Positions 10,731 to 22,622 of a stretch of DNA of 64,000 nucleotides are shown here, piece by piece. The notes beneath the pieces are model-generated. The model was not told the DNA's origin and did no database searches. It was given only the letters and a program-made list of their open reading frames with translations. Within the stretch, counting starts at the first letter, position 1. Every line of letters starts with the position of its first letter. Made by a program: the position numbers and the translations under genes. Source of the DNA: Congeria kusceri (Eukaryota > Mollusca > Bivalvia > Myida > Dreissenidae); NCBI GenBank assembly GCA_027627225.1, contig JAPFQT010000370.1:1-64000 (forward strand), in the 5' to 3' direction.

Positions 10731-13700
10731 AATATTACTTAGATTACGATTTTTATGCCTGATCATGATTACCAAATCTCCCAATGTCTTTGGTATTTGT
10801 GGCAAATATTTTTCCATATTTAAAAAATACGATCACGTATGCATGTAATTTAATAATTTAATAATGTATTTCTCTTTTTATTGAATTGAGCAGTATTGTT
10901 TGTAACCGGTGACAAAAAAAAGCTGTAAACATACAAATGTAAATAATCTGATGCCATTGGTTTCTGGTGAACATGTTACTGTTATAACAAGAACAGTCGC
11001 CGTGGGAGCTTTTGTCAACATGTGTTCTTTAAAATATTGTTCAGGGCCCATAGTTATGTTTTATAATGACACTTATTTTTGTACATATGCATGTAGAATA
11101 TACATTGATTGTATATATAGTGTAAAGCACGTATATCTATTTTAAAAAGAGTGCTGTATAAATGTGGTATTATATATATATAGTCACCAATCTATTATTA
11201 GACTTGAGACGTAATTTTAAAAATATTCTTGAAACTGTTCTATTATAAGAACGCTTAGAATGAATCTTTCTTGGTATTCAGCAACTCAAATTACATAGTC
11301 CTGTATTTAGAACGATTTATTAATGACAATAGCGACATTGGTACCCAGCATATTAGAGAACGCAGAAGCATTTTTATTGAGTCTGAGTCTATTCTTTATT
11401 CGTCAGTCTAAGAATTGATTGGTGAATAAGGGCTTAGATGCCAGGTTCGTGATTATTTCTAGAAATCTAATGTTGATAAGAACATACGTACAATCAAGCA
11501 TGAATGTCGTAAAACTATAATCTTATGGTGAGGCTAAAAAAATTAATTGTGTGTTTCGGGCAACGGTTTCAAAAATGTAAGGTAGGGTCGGGATTGAGGT
11601 TTTTGTTTACTTTCTTAAAGACACATTACGGTAAAAAAAAAACATTACAATTATCTAAAATCTGACTAATACAGATTTCATAAAAACAATCATCGCTAAA
11701 TTTTAGGTTCCGTGGTTTTTTTGCCAGGTAGAGTCGGGTTGTGTGAGAGGCCGGGTTTTATAAATAACAGATAATATTAGTTTGTACCCAAATCACACGA
11801 ACGTGCTTTGTTGCTCGTATGCTATATTCAGAATCGTTTCATCATCAAAACAGAAATATGTCACCTAAGATATTAATGACTATTTTCTTAAAATTAAATA
11901 AATTTCACGTTTGCTTTAATATATGTTTTTGAACTCATAATCTTGTAACAAAATTAGGATTTTTTTTCAGAACAAATAATTATCATACTTATTTTAACTG
12001 AAATTATTGGAGCATCGAGCACTACATGTAGGTGTGTATTCTCCAACTTCCGGTCATTTTGTGTGCCATGTGTGCTCTTCTATAATTAAAAAATGACTTA
12101 ATTAATTCGTTTGAAGGTACAGATTTAAGCATTTGCAATAACAACTGAAGACAATTGTTGGACACACCAACGTCATACATGTAAATCACGGGGACCCAAG
12201 ACGGTCACAACGTACACTGTTGCCTGTTCAGCTCGTGTCACGGCTGCCTGTCGATAGTGTTAAGGTTTCTTGCGAGATGTCGCAAGCAGAATAAATGGTA
12301 AATGGTATTTTTATATTGTACTGATAAATAAGCAACAAACTAATTGCAAATTTAGTCATCAATTTCTTTTATTTTGTCATTGTGTAAATTTTTTATTTTG
12401 TTTGAAACGTGTGCATAATGCAGCAATTTGATACTTTTATCAGTCTTTTAACTAATGTCTTATCACATTTTGATTTTGTTTTCAGTAGGCATCAAACATT
12501 AGCAGTGGCTCGTCTTTCGTGTAATATAAGTGATAATCATTGGTTTCAATGTATAATTTCGTTTGTTATAGTAAGAAAATGCCAAAATATTGTTCTTGAA
12601 TATGTCACGGTTTTATTCCGCCATGTCACGGTTTGTATGACGATAGTATGGACATCGTCACGGTTTTACTGACTATGAGTATACTTTCTGGATTGTACGT
12701 CAAGGTGTAGATATTGCCAGATATTGTTTTCAACATTGTAAAATGACTGACGGAGTTACAATATAACCTTATACCACAAAGGTCATGTAAAGACATGACC
12801 GAAAACTTAGCACTTACTAAAATAATGAATTCCTAATATAATTAAAACCATAAGCTCTGTGAAATAAGACATAGTATATTGCGAACATTCCGAAACTTTC
12901 TCATAATATTTTATTTAAGAAAATTAGTACAAAGTGAGCCCTATAATTTGTATTTTTTGTTGTTTAGAAGACCACCCAAAATACTACAATGTTTAGATTG
13001 TAAATATTTTTTTCGTATTACCGAGTCATGAAAATTATAATGTATTTATTAATAAATCATTAATAAAGCTGTGTTTTTGCTAAGCGTTAACAATTGACCA
13101 CATCAATGTTCAAAGCTTAACAGCTAATCAGTTTTCAACAACCTTTTGATCAAATTCCAATGTTAAAATGTTGGCGGGGTCCATTCAACGCTGAAAAAGG
13201 ACCCATGGTGGTCAGTTTTCAACGGGGTCAATATTTAATGTTACACCTGCCCTACGATATCGAAAGGAAAATGGATATTAATAGTGAATCAATATAAATT
13301 ACGATTGATTTGTTTCTATAAACAGTTAGCAAACGTATAAAACTAAATTATGTATTGTAATTTGTACTAAAAATATTGATGGCATTCTCGCGGGCACTTC
13401 AAAATTGTAGCAGATGTAAAATTGATATAAATTAGCTGTAGATATACCTTTATGATGCATCGTTACGCGCATACGTTACTTAATTTTGGGAAATTTATAT
13501 CGATGAGTGCGCGATTTTGTAGGCACTATAGTTAGAGTCCGACTGAAACAATTTTAGCACAAAATAAGAATGTATTTGTTTTTGCTTATATTTTGTTCTT
13601 GTATTTTCCGCCATATATTGTTGCTACTCGGCAGAATGGAAAATTATTTTATTTCATGTAAATGTCATCGATATGCCCATTTAATTACAGTTGCAGTAAA

Positions 13701-14880
13701 GAAAATCGTGTGTATGTGTGTGTGTATTTCTAGGTTTATGAGGTCCTTCCGTGCCCGGAGTGTGTCCCAGCACACCTACCTAATTAACTTGCTAGAGACT
13801 CACGAAAGTTGGGACGAATTTTTAATCATAGCTGCAGTTTCCAGCTATTTATTTTTTACTGAAAGATTTTAATTTTGGTGTGGCCTTGTGCTGTGTGGGG
13901 AAACCGGAGTACCCGTAGTAAACCCCACCTGTCCGGTATGGTGACCACCAAAAATCGTGTATGATAAACCAAACGGCTTTATACCTGTGGTTGGGTAAGC
14001 GTAAAGTTACTACATGCACTACCGTTCCTATAAACATCAGGACGTTTCTCAATTGCACTGATGCGCAGGCATGTACGCATTGCTATGGTAATAACTACTA
14101 AATGACATATCTAATGACAAATAATGACCTGTAGAGCTTTGGAATTTCGGAGTGTATAAGTGTATCACGCGCTTGTGTACGTCATAAGACTTTCTTGATG
14201 AAAGCACTATTCGACTTTTTTGTATAATTGTTGTTTTTGTCGATGCAACTCTCTGTGTTTACCTCGACATTCACAGAAACATTCCATTCTTTAAAACTGA
14301 TGAGTCGTCCTCGAACGACACTTCGGATCTTCCATCCATAATTGGAAGGAAACCATTACACTATAGACAGACAACCGTGACATTAGATAGTAGCTGAAAT
14401 CGCAAACCGTGGCAAATTTCATAATGCTAGCGAAATGCATAAGACATGAATAATGCTTTGATTCGCTATTGTAATACTTCCCAAGAATTTTGATGAGTTA
14501 TGGATTCAATCGTACATGAACCACTCGTCGAAATGTGTCCTATCCTTTGATTGTAATAACAAAACTTTATTTTACAGACTCCGACTCATAATTCATTAGT
14601 GTATCTGCATATTGCACCTGAATGCGACGCTTCAAACCAAATTAATGGCGAAAATACATTGTCTAAATTCTAAAATATTATTACCTTGAGAAAACTGGGA
14701 ATACTTGCGCGACTCAATTAATTGTTTAACAAGACGTGTGTTGTTAGCCCTATTTAGACTCGCTGGGACTGTAACACTTTCGACAGGCAACCGTGACACG
14801 AGCTCAACTGCAACATTGTATGTTGTGACCGACTTGGGCCCCCGTGTTAATGCAAACATTCCAAAATGAATCGATTTTAG
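10731..14880. other. Long AT-rich intergenic stretch
   Basis: No gene can be supported. Frames of 62-100 codons occur (10660, 10909, 12409, 13570) but have no splice sites, and their amino-acid content is what AT-rich DNA gives by chance. 11560-11765 holds two fragments (GGTAGGGTCGGGATTG; GGTAGAGTCGGGTTG) related to the 40.2-kb element. GTCACGGTTT occurs three times at about 12604-12666. 13130-13250 resembles a dispersed repeat (TCAGTTTTCAAC twice). Confidence 0.5.
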
Positions 14881-15247
14881 CTCGACTATTCACCGAATAG
14901 TTCGAGCTATACTACTCACCCGCTCGTCGGCGTCGGCGTAATGTCCTGGTTATGGTTTGCGTGCAACAAATCCATATCTCTGTAACTACTACAGATATTC
15001 AATTGAAACTTCACACATGTCTTCGAGGTCCTTATATAAGGTCACTGGCCAATGCCCATAACTGTGACCAGCATTTTAGCAGATTTATGCTCCTTTTTGT
15101 ACTTATAACTATTTAGGTTAAAGTGTGTGTGCAAGTACATATCTCTGTAACTACTACATATATTAAATTGAAATTTCACATTTCATTGTCATTATGTAAG
15201 GTCACTGACAGAATATATATACTATCACAGAGGAGTGAATAGTCGAG
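14881..15247. mobile_element. MITE-like element with 13-bp TIRs, copy 1
   Basis: The ends are a perfect inverted pair: CTCGACTATTCAC at 14881-14893 and GTGAATAGTCGAG at 15235-15247. Inside are two sub-repeats of about 140 bp, each with ATATCTCTGTAACTACTACA, a TTCAATTGAAACTTCACA-like stretch and AAGGTCACTG. A GTCGGCGTCGGCGTAA tract follows the left end. Related copies lie at 33.6 and 44.3 kb. No transposase, so non-autonomous. Confidence 0.7.
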
Positions 15248-15349
15248 CGTGTTGTCATGAGACAGCTCTTCTTATATTAAACTATATGGTTATAAATAAA
15301 TAACCTGGTAACGAAGCAGATTTATACAATCGAAACATAATCATACATT

Positions 15350-16000
15350 ATGAAATTTAATGATTTAAGAAATAGTTTTCGATTTAGCGTTGTCAATTAG
15401 CTAATAAATGCTTTGGAATTATGATCAAAAGGAATCTCCCGGGGTTCAATAACCGCTCATCAAAACAAAAAACTGTACGATATTAGAATGCGACAATTAT
15501 TTCCCTTTTAGCATTATGTGACAAATGAACTCTGCAACTATATTCTACGTTGTTCCAACCATTTTCCGCGCGTTCATTCGCACGCGCGTCAACGCTGTTA
15601 CAGTTACGTCATTCATTTATAGCCTACAAATTAATTGTAAAATTGCTTTCATTAATAAAATCTGAACAAATGACGTCAGTTTTGGCTATCTGTTAGCGTT
15701 GTTTATTTAAAGAATAATGTGCTAATTACATGTGCGTATTAGCTATTCTAACATGACACGCGCTAAATTTCCGTCAATGAACAACTCGAAAAAGTAGTTC
15801 CGAAACTGTAAAATATAGTTCGCATTGTAATTGAAATATATTCTATCTGGTCATGTTAGAATCGGAATAATTTTCGCTTTATCGTTGTTTATCTGTAAAT
15901 AAACAACGAGTTTTTGTTCGGATTCGCATCATACGCATCAGAACGTAAAATCGTTGTTTATTTACAGATAAACAACTCAAAATCAAAATGTATTTCTTAA
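15350..16000. mobile_element. Hairpin MITE-like cluster, copy 7
   Basis: Diverged relatives of the 3.2-kb family. Hairpins at 15883-15908 (CGTTGTTTA...TAAACAACG around CTGTAAA) and 15953-15976. The phrase GAAACTGTAAAATATAGTTC matches the block at 6.37 kb. Non-coding. Confidence 0.55.
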
Positions 16001-16720
16001 ATAAATAAGAACAACAACAAATAAATGCGTATGCCTAACATATGAATCATGATAGTATAACACTATTGCACCCAAGTTAATTTCACCTTTTTTTTTTTTT
16101 TTTTTAAATATCTAGCACTTTTTTTTTCAATCTATTTCTTTACTTTACTTATCAGGGTCCGTATTATAGAAACATCATAAGTTTAGCTTAAATATTTTCA
16201 CTTGCTGAATTAACTGCAGTTAATAATAAGTAAATAATTAATAAACACTTAGCACAAAGCCATTTAAATATGAAACAAAAAAAGTTAAAGAAATTAATTA
16301 TGATGATTTTAAGGTTACGGATAGGATTTTAGTTAGGATGTATCTGGAGTTCGGCCCCTGATAATCACATTGCAAAATATTATCAGTCGTCCTCATTGTT
16401 TGGTATGTTTACATCTGAATGAATTCTTATTGGTCAGTTTTGTTTGCTGAAGCTGTAACATGTAAAACATGTGCAAGCAGACCGTGACACTGTTGTAATC
16501 AGCGCGTAGCTAGACCGAATGTGACTTTACTCGCCGTAAAATTAGTAAGTATTCTAAACTGTAAACATTTGATAAATAATGTAAATCTAAAGAATATATT
16601 TATTTAAGATAAATGATTCAATGTGTCGTTATGGTAGCAAGGATTCCAATGTTGTTGTTTTTTTTAGCGGTATTTGCTCTTCTTATTGCTCTGTAAGCGT
16701 AACGTGCGAAAAGAAGTATG
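16001..16720. other. AT-rich intergenic DNA
   Basis: Contains a T20 run near 16086 and little else. A modest rise in CpG from about 16480 continues into the next feature. Confidence 0.45.
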
Positions 16721-16721
16721 C

Positions 16722-17047
16722 CTAGTTACGACCCTGGTAATCTGATTTGTGTTTACTATTTCGGTATAAAATTTCCACTTGGGCCGTTTCCACGTGGATT
16801 TCGATGAGCGCTTTTTTCGCGCATCTTATTTCCTTCAAACTTGCATCGACGGTTTTGATTGGGTTCGGAATGTTAAGAAGTCGATTGTGATTCGGTGATG
16901 TTAACTGCGCATGAATACATTGAAAAAGGCGCGAACGCATCAGTTGTTCGTTGTTCCCGAGCAAGATGGATGTCATACAATCGGAAAAAGCGGACTACTT
17001 CAACTAAGAACTCCACACACGTGGTTATTATGGCTTATCATGTAAAT
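16722..17047. other. CpG-richer block with possible first exon
   Basis: G+C and CpG rise relative to both flanks. On the + strand a frame with ATG at 16902 runs to a very good donor (CATGTAAAT|GTAAGT) at 17048. On the - strand an 84-codon frame (16722-16976, beginning MTSILLGNNE) overlaps it. Only one could be real and neither resembles a protein I know. The block sits just upstream of the tandemly duplicated locus, so a promoter or leader exon for that locus is one reading. This is inference. Confidence 0.25.
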
Positions 17048-17410
17048 GTAAGTCTAATACTGTTCATATTTTCAATTTGTGTAAATGAGTCTTCGAATAT
17101 GTTTATTCGATTAAAGTTAAAATGTAACATTTAAGATTGTAAAATAATTTTTCACTGTTATTGTGTGCGTTAATTGAGTGATTTATTTCTATTTTATATA
17201 GAATTTCAGCCTAGTGAGATTTTATCGTGTGTATTTTTGTATAATTTGCACTTGCAATTCTAGTTTGAATTTACGAAATCTTAAAACACATGCTACACGT
17301 ATTTACACAACTTTGTACAGTTAAACTTCTTTTGAAACATAATACTGTTTTATGTCATCATGTTTTGGTAGCATAGATACATTTTATTTTAAAAACATTT
17401 CTTGTTCTAG

Positions 17411-18090
17411 CCCCCCACATTTTATATGTCACGTGATTTAAAGACGCCAATTAGTATATGTCTCTTATAGACGCTTTTTTCTGGTTCCAGTCTTTGGGCC
17501 GCCAAGTTTAAAGGTTTCATCGATCTCGTGCAGACGCACTCATCGCTTTAACGGTGCTTCTGTTTCCAAACGAATGCGGGAACGAGGCCGGTTGCTTTTG
17601 GATACCAGCAACAGATAAGTCATAATGAAATCACGTATTCACGTAATTTGCAAGTCTAGCTTTGCTTTAAGGCAAATACTTTCTCAAGTTAATAAAAAAT
17701 GATTATTTATCAAGGATCTGTTCTTTAATGTTTATCTTTTAACCAGAAAGTGCGAACTCTTCTTAAGCGTCTAAAGCATTATTACGTTAAATATACCCTT
17801 TCTAAATTGCGTACATAAATGGCCGCTTTAATTCAAAATTCGGGTTTGGGGTGTACAAGAATTTGACTCTTGATACATAGACATTTAGGTTATTTAGATT
17901 AAAATTATAAAAGTCGGAAAAGAAGATAATTGTTTCATTGAATTCTCAAACCAAGGCCCTGTCAAATCAGGCGACAAGATGGAAAGGGCGCCCCCACCCT
18001 GTCGTTTGGCATGTCAAGGTCATGACCTGGGAGTTCAAAGGAATAAATACGAGTATTTTCTGATGATCATAAAATGGAATGGAATAAATA
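17411..18090. repeat. Segmental duplication, 5' block, copy A
   Basis: Direct repeat of 20650-21200. Shared tracts include TTTCATCGATCTCGTGCA, GCTTCTGTTTCCAAACGA, CAGATAAGTCATAA, GATGGAAAGGGCGCCCCCAC and CCTGTCGT/CCTGCCGT, in the same order and spacing. CpG-containing and moderately GC-rich at 17490-17610, which would suit a promoter. The offset between copies is about 3.2 kb at the left and 3.1 kb at the right. Confidence 0.85.
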
Positions 18091-18259
18091 TAGAAAAACT
18101 CAAAATGCCAAAGTTTTAGTTGTCATTTATGTTTATAATAACAGTGATGATGATACTAGTATATATATAATATTGTTTTATCATAGTTGCATGTATCCAC
18201 AATAATTTGATACACAGTGTTTTATTGATTTGTCTATGTATTTCTGCTTTGTATTTCAG

Positions 18260-18387
18260 ATGCGGTGACCGAAGTTACCGCTATGCTGCTGAAGTGCCGT
18301 CTCTTCGACTTCTACTCTAACGATGCTTGGGACGACACGAAAGCCATGCGGACCAGCGACAATAGGGGCGGCGATGGCACGAGCTAA
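18260..18387 (+). CDS. Candidate terminal exon, copy A
   Basis: An acceptor (TTTGTATTTCAG) ends at 18259. The frame opening at 18262 stays open for 41 codons to a TAA at 18385, beginning AVTEVTAMLLKCRLF. Copy B at 21388 aligns over ATGCTGCTGAAGTGCCGT / ATGCTGCAGAAGTGTCGT, so the M-L-x-K-C-R-L core is shared. Both end next to CGAGCTAAGTT. I do not recognise the product. Coding status is uncertain: the two copies differ by indels, and the frame is short. Confidence 0.25.
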
Positions 18388-18424
18388 GTTTTATTTTTAA
18401 TCTGTTGATGAAAATTTTCAGACT

Positions 18425-18545
18425 TTAGCAGGTGATAGACTGTGCTCGATGCAACAGAGTTCGAGGCGGTCGGCACACTGAGTTCGATGCATATGATGTT
18501 CGAAATGGAGTCAGTCGACAATGGATGAGACAATAACCTGAGCTA
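18425..18545. repeat. Short minisatellite-like block, copy A
   Basis: Diverged GATGCAnnnGA units (GTGCTCGATGCAACAGAG, GAGTTCGATGCATATGAT, GTCAGTCGACAATGG). It occupies the place of the 21.53-21.73 block in copy B and ends in the same GAGCTAAGT phrase. Confidence 0.45.
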
Positions 18546-18827
18546 AGTGTTATTTTGTGTTCTAAAGCAGTTACAAGATCCTTAACATATGTTACGTCTA
18601 GGACTATGTATTTTACTGGATTGTAGCCACACATAAGTCACACAATTTATTTGCGATTTGATAAAAATACGTGCTCTCTAAACTGCTAAAAATTCCACTT
18701 TCAAGTAATTCGGTTTCAATAACTCAGAGAGGCATGGCCATTTCAATTTTTAAGAAATAACTATTTAAACCAGAGTTCGTTATTGTAAATGCCTCTTTAG
18801 CAGAGACGATAAACGATCTGACTACTT

Positions 18828-18952
18828 TCAGATGATTCACACGCACAACCGAGCTGGATGCAGACGACAATTTTGCTCCCATGACGCATGCGCAGGAAAC
18901 CAATGGAGGACAACATGACAACGAAAACCAACTGATTCGACGGGCATGGGCA
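18828..18952 (+). pseudogene. Exon-like block X, copy A (frame broken)
   Basis: Homologous to 22149-22274 and 23225-23350. The shared reading frame gives TELDADDNFAPMT; copies B and C read TELNEDDDHASMT and TELDADDDLASMT. After that, two small indels put this copy in another frame. It ends CATGGGCA followed by GTAAAA, the same donor position as in B and C. Upstream, TTTCAGATGATTC at about 18823 matches the acceptor of copy C. I read it as a decayed or divergent exon. Confidence 0.4.
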
Positions 18953-19226
18953 GTAAAAAAAACTTTGATTTTGAATAATCGTATAGAGCTATTGTATTTA
19001 CTTTTGTTTTTATATGCGTTATACGCCTGAATATAATAAAAAGAATTATCATAGTTCTATATTCAGTAACTTTTAATTATGTTGTTTTAATGTTGATATA
19101 TTTCGCCATACATTTATTCATACTGCGTGGCAGTAACGGTCAATACTCCAACAATGGAAGTATTGTAACCGTGATTGGTAACACTTGAGATTGGCAATTA
19201 TCATGTTTTGTTTATTATAATTTTAG

Positions 19227-19260
19227 TAGCCATTGTAGCAGTCTTTAGCAGCACACAACA
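19227..19260 (+). CDS. Exon-like block Y start, copy A
   Basis: Follows an acceptor-like TTATAATTTTAG ending at 19226. In frame from 19229 it reads AIVAVFSSTQQRPF before entering the minisatellite. Copy B reads LANVAVFINIQQLD at the matching place, so V-A-V-F-x-x-x-Q-Q is shared. The open frame continues to 20005, but openness inside the array carries no weight. There is no in-frame ATG; the frame extends upstream only from a TTG, so no signal peptide can be claimed. Confidence 0.3.
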
Positions 19261-20450
19261 ACGTCCATTTGCCGAGGACAACCACACCCCGTTGCCAACA
19301 ACAACCACACCCCGTTGCCAACAACAACACACCCCGTCGCCAACAACAACTTCACCCCGCTGCCAACAACAACATCCCGTTGCCGAGTACAACCATATCC
19401 CGTTGCCAACAACAACCACTCCCCGTTGCCAGCATCAACCACACCGCGTTGCCAACAATAACCACACACCGTTGCAGAGGAAAACCACACCCCGTTGCCA
19501 ACAGCAACCACACCCCGTTGCAGAGGACAACCACACCCCGTTGCCGACGACATCACCCCGTTGCCAACAACAACACCCGTTACCGAGGACTATAACATCC
19601 CCGTTGCCAACAGCAGCAACACCCGTTGCCAACAACAACGACACCCGTTGCCTAGGACAACACTTTCCGTTGCTAACAACAACACCACGTTGCCAACAAC
19701 AACACCCCGTTACCAACAACAACAACACCCCGTTGCCGAAGACAAAACCCACGTTGCAGAGGACAACAAAACCCCTTTGCCAACAAAAACAACACCCTGT
19801 TACCGAGGAAAACAACACCTCGTTACCAACAATAACAGCACCCGTTTGCCAACAACAACCTCCCGTTGCCAACAACAACACCTCATTGCCGAGGACAATA
19901 ACAACCGGTTTCCAAGGACAACCACATCCCGTTGTCAACAACAACAACTCCGCGTTACCGAGGACAACAACACCCCGTCACCAGCAACAACAACCCGTTG
20001 CCTAGGACAACCACACCGCGTTGCTTAGACAACCACACCCCGTTGCCGAAGACAACCACACCCCGTTGCCGAAGACAACCACACCCCGTTGCCGAAGAAG
20101 AGCACACCCTGTTGCCGACGACAACTACACCCCGTTCTCGTCATCAACCACACCCCGTTGCCGACGACAACTACACCGCATTGCCGAGACAAACACACCC
20201 CGTTGCAGAGGACAACAACACCAGGTTGCCGAAGACAACCAAATCCTGTTTCCAAGGATAACCACACCCCGTTGCCGATGACACCCACACCACGTTGCCG
20301 AGGACAACTGCACCCTGTTGCCAAGGACAACAACACCCCGTTGACAACAACAACACCACGTTGCCGAGGACAATCACGCCCTGTTGCCGAGGACAATTAC
20401 ACACCGTTGCCGAGGACAATCATACCCCGCTGCCGCGACAACACACTTCG
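19260..20450. repeat. 23-bp minisatellite, array A
   Basis: About 50 diverged copies. The cleanest units, at 20051-20096, are 23 bp: GACAACCACACC then CCGTTGCCGAA. Variants swap GCCGAAGA, GCCAACAACA, GCAGAGGA and GCCGACGA. The unit is stop-free in most frames on both strands, giving overlapping frames of up to 276 codons (+) and 170 codons (-). Translation on the + strand is Thr/Pro/Gln/Asn-rich with recurring PRCQQQ. Confidence 0.92.
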
Positions 20451-20649
20451 ATTTAGACGATCTGTATACGGTGCAGTGGACAGCCGGAACTCGATGCAGT
20501 TTGCTGTTGTTTGCTATACAATATATTTTCCTGCTTCATACGGCAGTACAATATTATTTTGTTTTGGCACAAGACAAAATCATAGTTTTAGTTGAATACT
20601 CCTGATAAAAATTTCACTTCTTTTTTTAATACAGAAATAATTGCTTGTT

Positions 20650-21200
20650 TCAAACCTCCACATTTATACGTCATGTGATGCAAAAATACAGCGTTCATCG
20701 GTCTCCTATAGATGCTTTCTTCCGTTTCCGGGCCGCGAAGTTGACAAGTTTCATCGATCTCGTGCAAACGCATTTCCGGCTTCGACGCTGCTTCTGTTTC
20801 CAAACGATTGCGGGAAAGAGACCGGTTGCTATTGGAAACCAGGAACAGATAAGTCATAACGGCATCACGTATTTACGTAATTTGCAAGCCTAGGTTTGTA
20901 TTAAAGTCACTGCTTCTCAAATTAAAAAAAAAAAAATTATTTCCGGAAAATGTTTAATAAATTTTAACTAGAAATGGTGACATTTTCTTATTATTAATTT
21001 TTTATTTGAACTATATTAATTTAAAAGTCGGAAAAGAGGAGTGTTTGTTTCTGTGAATTCTCAATCCAAGGCCCGGTCAAACCAGGCGCCAAGATGGAAA
21101 GGGCGCCCCCACCCTGCCGTCTGGTTTGTCAGGGTCATGAACTTGGAGTTCAAAAGAATAAATACCACTCTTTTTTGATGATCAAAACATTGGGGTTGAC
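20650..21200. repeat. Segmental duplication, 5' block, copy B
   Basis: Direct repeat of 17411-18090, described there. Frames on both strands through 20640-20890 (up to 89 codons) are not open in copy A, which has stops, so I do not treat them as genes. The GCGGGAAAGAGACCGGTTGC tract corresponds to GCGGGAACGAGGCCGGTTGC in copy A. Confidence 0.85.
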
Positions 21201-21387
21201 AAAACCTTTAAAATACTTGCGTCCAAAGTTTTAGTTGCCGTTTGCGTTAATTATAATAATTACAATACAAGTAATAATAATAAACTGTAAATTAATGTTC
21301 TATATCAAGGAACACAATGTCATATAAAACAAAACTGTGGCATGCAATAACAATATAAAATAAATTATATATATTTTTTTATTTCAG

Positions 21388-21498
21388 CGTTTTATAAGAC
21401 GTATTTTTCAAGTTATTGATATGCTGCAGAAGTGTCGTTTGGCTCCATGCGGACGACAACTAGATCTTGGTGCAGACGACAGTGGATGGCGACGATAA
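21388..21498 (+). CDS. Candidate terminal exon, copy B
   Basis: Acceptor TTTTTATTTCAG ends at 21387, with a long T-rich tract before it. The first frame is open for 36 codons to TAA at 21496. It contains DMLQKCRLAPCG and DLGADDSGW. It aligns with copy A at 18260 around MLxKCRL. CGAGCTAAGTTAAATTC follows, as in copy A. Product unknown. It may be a decayed exon. Confidence 0.25.
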   Translation, partial: RFIRRIFQVIDMLQKCRLAPCGRQLDLGADDSGWRR

Positions 21499-21529
21499 CG
21501 CGAGCTAAGTTAAATTCTTAAACTGTTGA

Positions 21530-21750
21530 TTAGAATTTTTAGGCGATGCTTAAGTCAACAAGAGCTCTATGCAGACGACATCCTAGCACGATGCAGACAA
21601 CATTCCGGCCACGATGCAGACGACATTCCGGGCACGATGCAGACGACATTCCGGGCAAAATGCAGACGACAATCGGAGTTGGAGGCAGGCGACAACCAGA
21701 AGCCAAATTCAGTCGACAATGAATGACAACAAACCACGAGCTAAGTTTTA
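21530..21750. repeat. Short 23-bp array and GAGCTAAGTTTTA end block
   Basis: Three to four clean 23-bp units, ATGCAGACGACATTCC then GGGCACG, at about 21570-21660, flanked by looser GCAGACGACAATCGG and GGCAGGCGACAACCAG units. A + frame of 66 codons crosses it. The block ends CCACGAGCTAAGTTTTAT at about 21750. Confidence 0.75.
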
Positions 21751-22148
21751 TTTTTAGGTTAGAAAGCAGTAAATTACAACTTTATAGGATCCCAAAGTAT
21801 AGGATTCCGATGTTTCAATTTTTGCCCCATTTAAAAGATGCTTGCCTCTATTTTCAAAATTTAAACTGTTAAATATATGAATCTCACTGGATTGCAGTCA
21901 CCCGTTATATACAATAAATGCATTCGCGTTTAGGACAAAAGTACATGCTGTCGGTATATTACCTGTTTAAATGTTAAAGTAATCCGGTTTTACGACTCAT
22001 TAAATAGACTGGAGACGTGTCGGTTAGAACAACAAACCTTTCAAGCCAGAGTCCATTATGCGAAATTTTTCTTTTAGCAGAAGATCAATTTGAAATACGG
22101 CCTTTCAGATTATGCAGGTAAGAAACAGACCACGATGTCTTCTTTCAA

Positions 22149-22274
22149 ACGATGCAGACGACAAACAGAGCTGAATGAAGATGATGACCATGCCTCAATG
22201 ACGACAATGCGCAGGAAACCAATGGATGACAACAACATGGCAACGGAAAACAAGAGATTTGACTAGCATGAACG
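22149..22274 (+). pseudogene. Exon-like block X, copy B (one in-frame TAG)
   Basis: 126 nt, homologous to copy C at 23225. The shared frame reads QTELNEDDDHASMTTMRRKP, then MDDNNMATENKRFD, then TAG at 22264 where copy C has CAG, and ends ACG|GTAAAA at 22275. The upstream acceptor is weakened (TTTCAA for TTTCAG). A second short exon-like piece lies just upstream: acceptor TTCTTTTAG, then a perfect donor ATTATGCAG|GTAAGA near 22116. Confidence 0.4.
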
Positions 22275-22577
22275 GTAAAAAGTTTGTTTTGTGTTAAACT
22301 GTATTCACCCTTTTAATCACGAGGTTATATATTAAAATACCAGTTTTGCGGAATAGTAACTGTAAAGATGAGAAATTTCAGTGATTTCAAAAATTTCAGA
22401 AATTTCAAATTTAATAAAACAAATGAATGGCAGTAAAAATAAATACACTCGCAATGAAAGTACTGTTGTTATGGTGGCAATAAAAACAGAAGCATATTGT
22501 TTTTATATTGCAGAAATATATCTAAATGTCATACAATATTTTCGTTTAAAATGAGTTCCAATTGCAAATAATTTCAG

Positions 22578-22622
22578 CAATAAATTAGCCAATGTAGCAG
22601 TGTTTATCAACATACAACAACT
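22578..22622 (+). CDS. Exon-like block Y start, copy B
   Basis: Acceptor AAATAATTTCAG ends at 22577. Joined to the donor at 22274 (intron of 303 nt), the two leftover bases CG plus C complete a codon, and the frame reads RNKLANVAVFINIQQLDHD straight into array B, staying open until a TAG at about 22921. Copy C has an identical acceptor. Phase agreement across a conserved donor and acceptor is the main reason to consider this a true exon. Confidence 0.35.

Noticed and set aside
13570..13872. 100-codon + frame
   Set aside because: Low-complexity start, a GTGTGT tract inside, no splice or promoter signals, and no homologous copy.
19175..20005. 276-codon Thr/Pro/Gln-rich frame that looked like a secreted mucin with a hydrophobic leader
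   Set aside because: The frame begins at TTG, with no ATG before the hydrophobic stretch, which corresponds to intron-like sequence in copies B and C. Only the part from 19227 is kept as a weak exon candidate.
20588..20893. 82-89 codon frames on both strands
   Set aside because: The homologous copy at 17.4-17.65 kb has stops in these frames, so coding use is not conserved.
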